DNA of 22,699 bases from Limnohabitans sp. Lineage in GTDB: Bacteria > Pseudomonadota > Gammaproteobacteria > Burkholderiales > Burkholderiaceae_C. The notes under the pieces were generated by a model. It was not told the DNA's origin. It did not search any database and saw nothing but the letters and a program-made list of their open reading frames with translations. The stretch lies in NCBI GenBank assembly GCA_018883305.1, contig VEQI01000009.1:1-22699 (forward strand), given 5' to 3'. This document shows, piece after piece, positions 6,889-13,385 of the stretch; the first letter of the stretch is position 1; every line of letters begins with the position of its first letter. Made by a program: the position numbers and the translations under genes.

Positions 6889-7838
6889 GCGTTGGCACTC
6901 CAATCCAGGATCATCTTCAGACAATGTGCGTCACCAAACGCCACCTCATACGCTTGTTCGGCTTGAGAGGGACGCTGTTGGTGGGTGATCAAACCGTCAA
7001 GGCACACGCGACCGGTGTGAACCAATTCGGTCACGGCCAGCAGATCGGGCCGCTTCCACTCCGCTGCCGTGCGAATCTGTGCTTCTCGCATGAAGGCAGG
7101 CGCATAGGCAAAACCAAGATCATTCTTGTAAAAGCCGGCCAATACGACTTCACCACCCGGGCGTAATCGCTGGATCAGCGTGTCCAGAATGGCGGAGTCC
7201 CCGCTGACGTCATAGATCGCTCGGTAGTCACGTCGAGGGTCGTCATCGGGATGAATCACGGTGTAGCCTTGCGCGCCTGATTGCCGGTGCGGTGCGGTTT
7301 CCCAGACGGTGGGCGCGGGCTCACCTGCCGCCACCGTTAACCTCGCCAGTAACCGACCCATGACACCGTGTCCCACGATCAGCTCAGGGGCTTGAATGCG
7401 CTCTCGTTGCCCGCCGCCCGCGACCGCGTGATAGGCTGTGGCGGCCAACGCCAGAAGTACCGCCTGCGGCCCCAGCGAATCCTGGATCGCAACGGTTCGC
7501 GACTCGGGCACGACCAAGCGAGAGGCGGCGCCACCAAACAGGCTGCGAACACCTTCAAAGCATTGAGCGCCCGGCACGAAGACTCGCTGTCCGGGCTGCA
7601 GCTTGGTGTCATCACCGCTGCGGACCACACGTCCGACCGTTTCGTAGCCCGGGACCAAGGGGTAACCCATGCCAGGGAATGCCGGCATGCTTCCGTCCCA
7701 CAGCAATCGCTCCGTGCCTGTGCTGATGCCGCTGTACTCGACCTCCACCTCGATCTGACCCGGGCCGGGAGCCGCCAGCCCAAGCGTCTGCAACGACAGC
7801 TGCTGTGGCTGTTGAAAAACAATGGCTTGAGCGTTCAT
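6885..7838 (-). CDS. bchC: 3-hydroxyethyl bacteriochlorophyllide a dehydrogenase
   Basis: This 317-aa medium-chain dehydrogenase oxidises the C3 hydroxyethyl group to acetyl, a late step in bacteriochlorophyll a synthesis. The GroES-like fold (EVEYSGISTGTERLLWDGSM, PLVPGYETVGRV) and a nucleotide-binding turn (VGHGVMGRLLARL) are visible. The start is the ATG giving MNAQAIVFQQ, the usual form for BchC. An in-frame TTG ten codons upstream lies inside the operator and is rejected. The Shine-Dalgarno is weak. It is the first gene after the operator/promoter at 7844-7887, so it probably heads a bchCXYZ-puf transcript in addition to read-through from crtEF. Confidence 0.95.
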   Translation of the reverse strand: MNAQAIVFQQPQQLSLQTLGLAAPGPGQIEVEVEYSGISTGTERLLWDGSMPAFPGMGYPLVPGYETVGRVVRSGDDTKLQPGQRVFVPGAQCFEGVRSLFGGAASRLVVPESRTVAIQDSLGPQAVLLALAATAYHAVAGGGQRERIQAPELIVGHGVMGRLLARLTVAAGEPAPTVWETAPHRQSGAQGYTVIHPDDDPRRDYRAIYDVSGDSAILDTLIQRLRPGGEVVLAGFYKNDLGFAYAPAFMREAQIRTAAEWKRPDLLAVTELVHTGRVCLDGLITHQQRPSQAEQAYEVAFGDAHCLKMILDWSANA

Positions 7839-7843
7839 AAGGG

Positions 7844-7861
7844 TGTATTGTTTTATTGACT
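7844..7861. promoter_or_regulatory. Degenerate second PpsR/CrtJ-like site at bchC
   Basis: TGTATTGTTTTATTGACT fits TGT-N12-ACA except for the last base. Its centre is 26 bp from the perfect site at 7870-7887 and covers the -10 region. Tandem operators at bchC are known for CrtJ in Rhodobacter capsulatus. Assignment here rests on spacing and similarity. Confidence 0.45.
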
Positions 7862-7875
7862 TTGCCAAGTGTCAA
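7847..7875 (-). promoter_or_regulatory. Candidate bchC promoter
   Basis: On the minus strand a perfect -35 TTGACA (7875-7870) is followed by a 17-nt spacer and AACAAT (7852-7847), a 4-of-6 match to the -10 consensus. The -35 is one arm of the palindrome at 7870-7887, so a bound repressor would block RNA polymerase. The -10 is weak, which would fit activator dependence or relief of repression. Confidence 0.45.
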
Positions 7876-7887
7876 TAAAAGATGACA
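7870..7887. promoter_or_regulatory. PpsR/CrtJ-type operator upstream of bchC
   Basis: TGTCAATAAAAGATGACA fits the known PpsR/CrtJ consensus TGT-N12-ACA, with the extended arms TGTC and GACA. It lies 32 nt upstream of the bchC start and overlaps the -35. PpsR/CrtJ represses pigment genes under oxygen in purple bacteria. Confidence 0.8.
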
Positions 7888-7901
7888 TTTAATTTCGACA
7901 A

Positions 7902-9083
7902 TTAGGGTAAACACCTGGTTTTTCGGCCAATCAGGATCTGGGTGTGCAACGGGATGTGGGTGGGAAGTGACTCCACCAGGCAGAAGCCGGCCTGTTCCAT
8001 CAAGTTGCTCAATTCGTGACGTGATCGCAAACGACCAGAACCCATGGCCAGCAGGTAAAAGTGAAAATAGGCATCACCGTGGGCTTGCGACACATCGTCG
8101 TGAGCCATGGGCTCTGCAAGCAACAATGTCCCTCCGGCGGGGAGCGCTCGATGAATGGCCCGAAGCACCCGCAGCACGTCGTGATCCGGATGGTCATGCG
8201 CGATACGGATCAAGGTCACCAGGTCTGCGCCGCGGGGCAATTCATCGGCCAGAAAACTGCCCCCGGTGGATTGAATCCGGTGGGACAGTCCTTGCCGTTC
8301 CAGGCTGACTTGAGCCAACCGGGCGACGGGGGGCAGATCGAACAATTCCAGCTTCAAGTGTGGGGCATGCCTGGCCAGGCGCGCAAGAAAAGTGCCTTGA
8401 CCGCCCCCGACGTCCAGCACTTGATGGTGGTCGGCAAAGCTGTAGGCCGCAAGAATTTCATCCACCACAAATGACTGTGAGGCGGACATCAGGGCCGAGT
8501 AGCGCGAGAACAACTCCTGATTTGTCTTCTGAATGTCGGTGGGTTTGTCTGTGGTGACATAGGGCCAATAACCCTGCATGTGCGGCATGGGGAGCTTGTC
8601 TTGCAGCAGTGCCACGGGATCGCTCAAGTCCTGATAGAGGGTGGCATGGTGCTCAATCATGGCCCGGATTCCGTCAAAAGCAGCCACCGGGGCTCCCAGT
8701 GGGCCGAGTCCGTAAAGCTGATCGCCACGCAGTGATAACAGCTTCAAGGCCACTGCAGAGTTCAACAGTCGCTGGAGTGCGCCTGCGTCTACCTGCGTTT
8801 GTGTCGCCAGCGCCGTCAGACTGAGCGGCTGGTCTCTGACATGGAGAAAGATGTTGAGCCGCACACAGGCAAGCAAGATTTGCGAGTAGACAAAACCCGC
8901 CATCAAATCGAACACCTGACGCGAGCGACGGCGCGTGACCCACCTGGTCAGAGGATTGCTCACACTCCAACGATAAAAGCGAGGACTGGTCAGACATCGA
9001 TCCCACCAGCGGTCAATCGATTGACGCCAGGGCGCCCTCGTCCACCCGGGCGCATTTGAGTGAGCAATATCCAGGGATTTCAT
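7902..9083 (-). CDS. crtF: Hydroxyneurosporene / demethylspheroidene O-methyltransferase
   Basis: This 393-aa SAM-dependent methyltransferase methylates the C1 hydroxyl of acyclic carotenoids, giving the methoxy group of spheroidene or spirilloxanthin. The N-terminal RFYRWSVSNPLTRWVTRRRS is characteristic of CrtF, followed by a winged-helix dimerisation region and the SAM-binding loop VLDVGGGQGTFLARL at residues 222-236. I chose the ATG giving MKSLDIAHSN, seven nt after the crtE stop; the alternative is an in-frame TTG 12 codons upstream that overlaps crtE. No strong Shine-Dalgarno precedes either, so coupling with crtE is likely. Its stop is only 14 nt from the bchC operator. Confidence 0.93.
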   Translation of the reverse strand: MKSLDIAHSNAPGWTRAPWRQSIDRWWDRCLTSPRFYRWSVSNPLTRWVTRRRSRQVFDLMAGFVYSQILLACVRLNIFLHVRDQPLSLTALATQTQVDAGALQRLLNSAVALKLLSLRGDQLYGLGPLGAPVAAFDGIRAMIEHHATLYQDLSDPVALLQDKLPMPHMQGYWPYVTTDKPTDIQKTNQELFSRYSALMSASQSFVVDEILAAYSFADHHQVLDVGGGQGTFLARLARHAPHLKLELFDLPPVARLAQVSLERQGLSHRIQSTGGSFLADELPRGADLVTLIRIAHDHPDHDVLRVLRAIHRALPAGGTLLLAEPMAHDDVSQAHGDAYFHFYLLAMGSGRLRSRHELSNLMEQAGFCLVESLPTHIPLHTQILIGRKTRCLP

Positions 9084-9090
9084 GTCGACA

Positions 9091-9972
9091 TTAGCTCGAG
9101 AGGGCAAGCGAATGGGCAATCACCTGGCGCGGCACCAATCGCTCTGACTCCTTTTGCACCAGGATCTGCATGGAGTTCTGTCCAGGCCCCGCTGGAATGG
9201 ACTCCACTGCGCGCTGAATCAATCGCTCAAAATATTTGATGGCCCCGGTCAGACCCAGTGCGGCAGTGGCACTCGGGCGTCCGTGCTGTGCATCTTGGCC
9301 AACCGGTTTCCCGAGTTGTTGTGCATCCCCCATGACATCATGAATATCGTCAGCGACTTGGTAGGCTTCACCCAATGCTTCGCCCAAACCACGCCAAGCC
9401 TGCGGATCTGCGCCACTGGCGATAGCGCCCGCACAGGTCGATGCAACGAACAGAGCCCCTGTTTTGGCCCGCTGATACTCGCCAAGATCCACACGTGATT
9501 CACACTCCCAGGCCTGCCCGGCCACAATGCCATTGGGCGCCCCCACACTGTCAGCCACCACCCGCATCAATTCCATGGATCGCTCGAGATGGATATGTTT
9601 GACGCGGACCAGACATAGAAACGCTTGAACAATCAAGGCATCGCCTGACAACAAAGCCAGTGGCTCACCATAGGCTTTGTGCACGGCCAACTGTCCACGT
9701 CTGGTGCTGGCATCGTCAAAGCAGGGCATGTCGTCGTGTACCAACGATGCGCAGTGCATCATCTCAATCGCCGCTGAAGCGGCGTCTGTCAGTTCGGGCG
9801 CGTCATCACCACAGGCCAGGGCGACGGCCATGCATAACTGCGGACGTATGCGAGCGCCGCCTGGAAAGACCGCATGGTGTATGGCCTTGATCAATTTGGG
9901 CGGTGCATTCGGGCTGTCGAGGTGTTCCAGATGGGTGGTGAGGGCTCGTTCAATCCGTGCAATCAGAGGCAT
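9091..9972 (-). CDS. crtE: Geranylgeranyl diphosphate synthase
   Basis: This 293-aa prenyltransferase builds GGPP, the C20 precursor for carotenoids and for the geranylgeranyl/phytyl tail of bacteriochlorophyll. The two Asp-rich motifs that bind Mg-diphosphate are intact: DDMPCFDD at residues 80-87 and DDIHD at 208-212. FPGGARIRPQLC near the N-terminus is the usual substrate-binding region. The ATG has AGGAG just upstream. The gene is first in crtEF and is driven by the promoter at 10022-10049, with operators around it. Dxs, encoded at 13386, supplies its isoprenoid precursors. Confidence 0.95.
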   Translation of the reverse strand: MPLIARIERALTTHLEHLDSPNAPPKLIKAIHHAVFPGGARIRPQLCMAVALACGDDAPELTDAASAAIEMMHCASLVHDDMPCFDDASTRRGQLAVHKAYGEPLALLSGDALIVQAFLCLVRVKHIHLERSMELMRVVADSVGAPNGIVAGQAWECESRVDLGEYQRAKTGALFVASTCAGAIASGADPQAWRGLGEALGEAYQVADDIHDVMGDAQQLGKPVGQDAQHGRPSATAALGLTGAIKYFERLIQRAVESIPAGPGQNSMQILVQKESERLVPRQVIAHSLALSS

Positions 9973-9991
9973 ATCGGCTCCTGGTGAGGTG

Positions 9992-10009
9992 TGTCAATTT
10001 ATATTGACA
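9992..10009. promoter_or_regulatory. PpsR/CrtJ-type operator 1 upstream of crtE
   Basis: TGTCAATTTATATTGACA is an almost perfect palindrome and matches TGT-N12-ACA. With one further base on each side, the GTGTCAA/TTGACAC arms pair exactly. It lies about 20 nt upstream of the crtE ATG, downstream of the predicted transcription start, so it could block elongation or cooperate with the distal sites. Confidence 0.85.
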
Positions 10010-10017
10010 CTCATCGG

Positions 10018-10035
10018 AGTAAATATAAACATACA
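10018..10035. promoter_or_regulatory. Degenerate central PpsR/CrtJ-like site at crtE
   Basis: AGTAAATATAAACATACA matches TGT-N12-ACA except for the first base and overlaps the crtE -10. Its centre lies exactly 26 bp from those of both flanking sites. Alone it would not be convincing; the spacing is what supports it. Confidence 0.35.
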
Positions 10036-10049
10036 AATGGATTTGTCAA
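10022..10049 (-). promoter_or_regulatory. Candidate crtE sigma-70 promoter
   Basis: The minus strand carries TTGACA (10049-10044, perfect -35), a 16-nt spacer and TATATT (10027-10022, 5 of 6). Transcription would start near 10015, roughly 40 nt before the crtE ATG. The -35 is one arm of operator 2. Confidence 0.65.
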
Positions 10050-10061
10050 CAGGGGTTGACG
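10044..10061. promoter_or_regulatory. PpsR/CrtJ-type operator 2 upstream of crtE
   Basis: TGTCAACAGGGGTTGACG has perfect GTCAA/TTGAC arms and matches TGT-N12-ACA except for the last base. It overlaps the -35 of the crtE promoter, the normal place for a repressor site. Confidence 0.65.
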
Positions 10062-10167
10062 ACATCAAGTCGCGGATGTCCCGTCGCATGGGGGAATGGA
10101 AAGGAGGGGTAGGGCGAGGAGCCGAGACCGGAGCTCCAAGAAAAGCTTCAGCAAGGGATGGGCGGAG

Positions 10168-10220
10168 GGCCGTCGGGGAAGGAATTCAGGCGGTCGGGCC
10201 CCGCTCTTGAGCCGACGGCC
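10168..10220 (-). other. Inverted repeat across the bciB stop codon
   Basis: GGCCGTCGG (10168-10176) and CCGACGGCC (10212-10220) are perfect 9-bp complements with 35 nt between them and include the bciB TGA. It could act as a 3'-end structure separating bciB from the crtE promoter. There is no U-run, so it is not a classical terminator. Confidence 0.35.
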
Positions 10221-11421
10221 TGAGGCCATGCTCTTGCACCAATCGCCAGACGTGAGGGGGCACCATGTGCTTGACCCGTTGTCCCTGCTCCCGGCGTAAA
10301 TGAATGACCGTTTCGGCCGCCTTCATCTGAACTCTGGCCCGCGCAAACTCCAGTCCCCGTGGGCCTACCCTGGGCATCATCCAGCTCACCAGGGGGCGAA
10401 GCCACTTGGGCATGCGTTGCAGCGGCAACCCGCCGGCCGATCGCTCCACATTGCGTATGAAGCCCCTCACCGCCCCCATGCGATCCCCGGCACTGGTGGG
10501 CGCGGCACTGCGAAGTGCGCTGCCCAGCAAGGAGACCAGCTGTTCACCCTGTTCATTTCGAACGATCAGCCACTGCTCCCCTCGGCCGCCCATGTAGCCC
10601 ACGGTCAAATCACTCAACGAGTTGGTGTAATCCACGCAGGTACGGCAGGTAAGCGGAAAAAAGTCGGCAGGCAGCTCTGACAAAGGCAACTTCAGAAAGG
10701 GGATCCGCCGCACTTGGCCTTGGCGAGTCCGAATTTCAACGTGGTAATCGGCGCAGAATTCCAGGTAGGTCACGTCCTTCGGTTCGGGTGCCACCAGCGC
10801 TAAAAAATCGTGGAAACGTTCGGTGGTGGTGTTGTCCGAACAGGGAATGCCGATGACCACCAGTTTGGTCAGACCGTGCTCGCGCTCCCACTCGGGCTGT
10901 AAAGCCCGCGCGGCATAAACCTGACAAGGGATACCGATGAGCGCCAACCGATGCAAGCCTTGCTGCAGTGCGGGTTCTACCAAGGCCACCAAGGGGGCAT
11001 AGCCCATGCGCATTCCTCGGCACTGCGACAAGTCGGAAGACTTGGTGACAATGACGGGTTTGGGCCGCCAGACATCGTCGGGGTCTGCTGTCATGGTGAT
11101 CACGGCATCCACCTCCCCCGTGTCAAGCAAGCGCTCAGCCAATCGCGTGGTGATGCCGGTCCACTGAGCGCCTTCCAAAGCGGGCGTCAACGAAGCTTGC
11201 AACATCCTGCGGTGAGGACCAAAGAACACCTCATCATGCAGCTGCTGGTGATTGGCCTCAGGGATGCGCTGTCGACCGTGGATACGTTGTTCCAGTTGTC
11301 CGTAATCGGGTTGTATGAATTGGCAAGCACTGGCGCAACGCTTGGGATTGTTCGTACGCGAGACACCACAATCCGTGCATAAATGTCGGTGCGGTGCTGC
11401 AGGTAACTCCGGCGTCAACAC
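10186..11421 (-). CDS. bciB: Ferredoxin-type 8-vinyl (divinyl chlorophyllide a) reductase BciB / FrhB-family protein
   Basis: This 411-aa iron-sulfur flavoprotein belongs to the coenzyme F420 hydrogenase/dehydrogenase beta-subunit (FrhB) family. In phototrophs the BciB branch reduces the C8 vinyl group of divinyl chlorophyllide. Cys15, Cys18, Cys29 and Cys33 at the N-terminus and a later CRTCVDY suggest iron-sulfur clusters. RMGYAPLVALVEPALQ, IGIPCQ and DLTVGYMGG are typical family blocks. The start is taken as GTG at 11421, because AGGAGAG lies five nt before it; an ATG eight codons upstream has no Shine-Dalgarno. It follows the 47-aa membrane protein gene on the same strand. Family assignment is firm; the BciB role rests on context with the bch genes. 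Confidence 0.85.
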   Translation of the reverse strand: MLTPELPAAPHRHLCTDCGVSRTNNPKRCASACQFIQPDYGQLEQRIHGRQRIPEANHQQLHDEVFFGPHRRMLQASLTPALEGAQWTGITTRLAERLLDTGEVDAVITMTADPDDVWRPKPVIVTKSSDLSQCRGMRMGYAPLVALVEPALQQGLHRLALIGIPCQVYAARALQPEWEREHGLTKLVVIGIPCSDNTTTERFHDFLALVAPEPKDVTYLEFCADYHVEIRTRQGQVRRIPFLKLPLSELPADFFPLTCRTCVDYTNSLSDLTVGYMGGRGEQWLIVRNEQGEQLVSLLGSALRSAAPTSAGDRMGAVRGFIRNVERSAGGLPLQRMPKWLRPLVSWMMPRVGPRGLEFARARVQMKAAETVIHLRREQGQRVKHMVPPHVWRLVQEHGLRPSAQERGPTA

Positions 11422-11426
11422 GCTTG

Positions 11427-11433
11427 CTCTCCT
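11427..11433 (-). promoter_or_regulatory. Shine-Dalgarno that fixes the bciB start at GTG
   Basis: AGGAGAG on the minus strand stands five nt before the GTG at 11421. The ATG at 11445 lies upstream of it and has only GC-rich sequence before it. Confidence 0.7.
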
Positions 11434-11472
11434 GTTCCAATGCATCGGCGTGCGTGCTGGAACGCTGAACCT

Positions 11473-11616
11473 TTACGCCGGGCCATGTTCGTCCGGGGCT
11501 TTGTCTGAGGCCTGTTGGGCTTCACGCTTTTTCCGCTCCGCTTTGAGATCGCGAAATTGGTGCCATGCGAACAGAAAGACCAGGCCGAATACGCCCAATT
11601 CAATCCAAATACCCAT
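11473..11616 (-). CDS. 47-aa single-helix membrane protein of unknown function upstream of bciB
   Basis: The protein starts MGIWIELGVFGLVFLFAWHQ, a single N-terminal membrane helix at about residues 3-18. A charged, coil-prone tail follows (RDLKAERKKREAQQAS, then DKAPDEHGPA), predicted to lie in the cytoplasm. The ATG has AAGAGGAG just upstream; a start 21 codons earlier would run towards the operator. It is 51 nt upstream of bciB on the same strand and is the first gene after the operator at 11661-11678, so the two are probably co-transcribed. I do not recognise the family. It may be a small membrane adaptor or assembly factor for pigment synthesis, but nothing in the sequence shows this. 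Confidence 0.7.
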   Translation of the reverse strand: MGIWIELGVFGLVFLFAWHQFRDLKAERKKREAQQASDKAPDEHGPA

Positions 11617-11660
11617 CAACCATCTCCTCTTGTGGATCATCACTTGGATGTTGCGTGAGT

Positions 11661-11678
11661 TGTCAATCGCAGCTGACA
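11661..11678. promoter_or_regulatory. PpsR/CrtJ-type operator between bciB operon and hip
   Basis: TGTCAATCGCAGCTGACA fits TGT-N12-ACA with extended TGTC/GACA arms. It lies in the 181-bp divergent gap between the 47-aa gene/bciB (minus) and the HiPIP gene (plus), so it may control both directions. No second copy at 26 bp was found here. Confidence 0.7.
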
Positions 11679-11797
11679 TTCCATGCCTTGTTGAAAGTGC
11701 TCATGTGTTTTGCTCGGGTACCTTGCAACGCCTGCATGAACTCGCTGAATGCTAGAGAATCCGTCCCGCCAATTCATTGGTTTATTTGGAGTCACTC

Positions 11798-12124
11798 ATG
11801 AGCTTTCCCTTGCATGTTCAACCTGCTACTCGTCGTTGTTTCATGATGCAGGCCATCACGGTTGCCGGCACCGCGCTGTTGGTCAGCGAAGCCTCTGCCC
11901 AGGCGATGGTTGACGAGAAAGACCCTCAAGCAGCCGGTGTGGGATACAAAGCCGATGCCACCAAAGTGGACAAAGCCAAGGCGCCGAAATATGCCGCAGG
12001 GCAAAATTGCGGTAACTGCGCGCTGTACCAGGGCGGCAGCGCCGCCTCGGGCGGTTGTCCGATTTTTGCGGGCAAGCAAGTGTCTGCCAAAGGCTGGTGT
12101 ACTGCCTACTCCAAAAAGGCCTGA
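11798..12124 (+). CDS. hip: High-potential iron-sulfur protein (HiPIP), Tat-exported
   Basis: This is a 108-aa precursor of a periplasmic [4Fe-4S] electron carrier. A twin-arginine signal (TRRCFM, Arg12-Arg13, then a hydrophobic core) ends at AQA, giving a mature protein starting near MVDEKDPQA at residue 37. Cluster ligands Cys71, Cys74, Cys87 and Cys101 sit in CGNCALYQG, GGCPIFAGKQ and KGWC, the HiPIP pattern. It resembles HiPIPs of Rhodoferax and Rubrivivax, which carry electrons from the cytochrome bc1 complex to the PufC cytochrome. The ATG follows GGAG at a 6-nt spacing; a start seven codons upstream would lengthen the signal unusually. The operator upstream fits control with the photosynthesis genes. 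Confidence 0.95.
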   Translation: MSFPLHVQPATRRCFMMQAITVAGTALLVSEASAQAMVDEKDPQAAGVGYKADATKVDKAKAPKYAAGQNCGNCALYQGGSAASGGCPIFAGKQVSAKGWCTAYSKKA

Positions 12125-12128
12125 CACG

Positions 12129-13244
12129 TCAGACGGGCGCATGTCGTTGAGCCCTTGAGTATTGGTGGACGGTTTCGACCAGCGCTGCCACATGCTCGGG
12201 CGGTGTGTGCTGGCTGATGCCGTGCCCCAGGTTGAAGATGTGCGTGGGGCCGGTGGTGGTGGGGTCGGTGTGGGGCTTGCCAAAGCTCTCAAGCACCCCC
12301 CGCACTTGCTCGGCAATCTGAGCGGGCTGGGCAAATAACACCATGGGGTCGATGTTGCCCTGCAAGGCCTTGCCAGGGCCACCCACTTGTCCGCCAACCA
12401 AACGTCGGGCCTCACCGAGGTTGACGGTCCAGTCCAGGCCCAGCACTTCACAATCGAGCTGGGCCATCTGCTGCAACCACAGGCCGCCTCCCTTGGTGAA
12501 CACAATCCGCGGGATGTCCACACCCGCATGCGCGCGCTTGAGTTGCTGCAGTACCCGCTGGGTGTAGGCGAGGCTGAAGGTCTGGAAGGCGCCGTCGGCC
12601 AGCACCCCGCCCCAGCTGTCGAACACCATCACCGCCTGAGCACCGGCTTCGATCTGTGCATTGAGATAGGCCGCCACGGCGTCGGCGTTGATGGTGAGCA
12701 CCCGGTGCATCAGGTCGGGGCGGCTGTAGAGCATCTGCTTGACCAGACGGTAGTCGTCCGAACCGCCGCCCTCGACCATGTAGCAGGCCAAGGTCCAGGG
12801 GCTGCCCGAAAAACCGATCAGGGGAACGCGGCCGTTGAGTGCGTGACGAATGGCAGTGACAGCGTCAAAGACGTAGCGCAGCTTGTCCATGTCGGGCACG
12901 GCAAGGGCCTTGACGGCGGCTTCATCGCGCACCACATGGGCGAAGTGCGGGCCTTCGCCTTGGGCAAAACTCAGGCCCAAGCCCATGGCGTCGGGTACGG
13001 TGAGGATGTCGCTGAACAGGATGGCGGCATCCAGCGGGTAACGCGCCAGAGGTTGCAAGGTGACTTCGGTGGCGAAGTCCACGTTGGTGGCCAGGCCCAT
13101 GAAGCTGCCGGCACGGGCGCGGGTGGCGCAGTATTCCGGCAGGTAACGACCGGCTTGGCGCATCAACCACAGCGGGGTATGGTCGGTGGCCTGACGCCAG
13201 CAGGCTTTGAGAAAGGTGTCGTTGAGCAGGGCAGCAAAGGTCAT
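12129..13244 (-). CDS. hemE: Uroporphyrinogen decarboxylase
   Basis: This 371-aa cytoplasmic enzyme decarboxylates the four acetate side chains of uroporphyrinogen III to give coproporphyrinogen III, on the path shared by haem and bacteriochlorophyll. Signature blocks PLWLMRQAGRYLPEY and AAILFSDILTVPDAMGLG carry the active-site Arg and Asp residues. GFSGSPWTLACYMVEGGGS and NLGHGI near the C-terminus also match. The start giving MTFAALLNDTF is usual in Burkholderiales; a longer frame from 13295 would run into the operator region. The 3' end is four nt from the convergent hip stop, leaving no room for a bidirectional terminator. It is divergent from dxs, sharing the regulated gap at 13245-13385. 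Confidence 0.96.
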   Translation of the reverse strand: MTFAALLNDTFLKACWRQATDHTPLWLMRQAGRYLPEYCATRARAGSFMGLATNVDFATEVTLQPLARYPLDAAILFSDILTVPDAMGLGLSFAQGEGPHFAHVVRDEAAVKALAVPDMDKLRYVFDAVTAIRHALNGRVPLIGFSGSPWTLACYMVEGGGSDDYRLVKQMLYSRPDLMHRVLTINADAVAAYLNAQIEAGAQAVMVFDSWGGVLADGAFQTFSLAYTQRVLQQLKRAHAGVDIPRIVFTKGGGLWLQQMAQLDCEVLGLDWTVNLGEARRLVGGQVGGPGKALQGNIDPMVLFAQPAQIAEQVRGVLESFGKPHTDPTTTGPTHIFNLGHGISQHTPPEHVAALVETVHQYSRAQRHAPV

Positions 13245-13288
13245 CGTGGTGGCCAGAGTCGAAGCGGACGGGAGTCTCAAATCTCGAA

Positions 13289-13306
13289 TGTCCATTCAAA
13301 TGGACG
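13289..13306. promoter_or_regulatory. Second PpsR/CrtJ-like site in the hemE-dxs gap
   Basis: TGTCCATTCAAATGGACG matches TGT-N12-ACA except for the last base and contains a perfect GTCCAT/ATGGAC palindrome. Its centre is 25 bp from the perfect site at 13314-13331. Confidence 0.5.
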
Positions 13307-13313
13307 CGCATAG

Positions 13314-13331
13314 TGTCATCTCTAGTTGACA
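13314..13331. promoter_or_regulatory. PpsR/CrtJ-type operator in the hemE-dxs gap
   Basis: TGTCATCTCTAGTTGACA fits TGT-N12-ACA with extended TGTC/GACA arms and covers the dxs -35. A third half-site follows at once, making TTGACATTTTGTCAA (13326-13340) a second palindrome. It could repress both dxs-hemA and hemE. Confidence 0.75.
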
Positions 13332-13353
13332 TTTTGTCAAAGTTCGATAGATT
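13326..13353 (+). promoter_or_regulatory. Candidate dxs-hemA sigma-70 promoter
   Basis: A perfect -35 TTGACA (13326-13331), a 16-nt spacer and TAGATT (13348-13353, 4 of 6) lie 32 nt before the dxs ATG. The -35 is an arm of the operator at 13314-13331. Confidence 0.55.
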
Positions 13354-13385
13354 GAGGGTCTGTCAGCTTCATCGGAAGGTCGACG

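Noticed and set aside
9084..9119. Upstream TTG start for crtF
   Set aside because: It would overlap crtE by 29 nt without a Shine-Dalgarno, while an ATG lies seven nt after the crtE stop.
11422..11445. ATG start for bciB
   Set aside because: No Shine-Dalgarno precedes it, whereas AGGAGAG lies between it and the GTG at 11421.
12387..13313. 308-codon plus-strand frame opposite hemE
   Set aside because: hemE on the other strand carries the diagnostic motifs; this frame has no ribosome-binding site and no recognisable domain.
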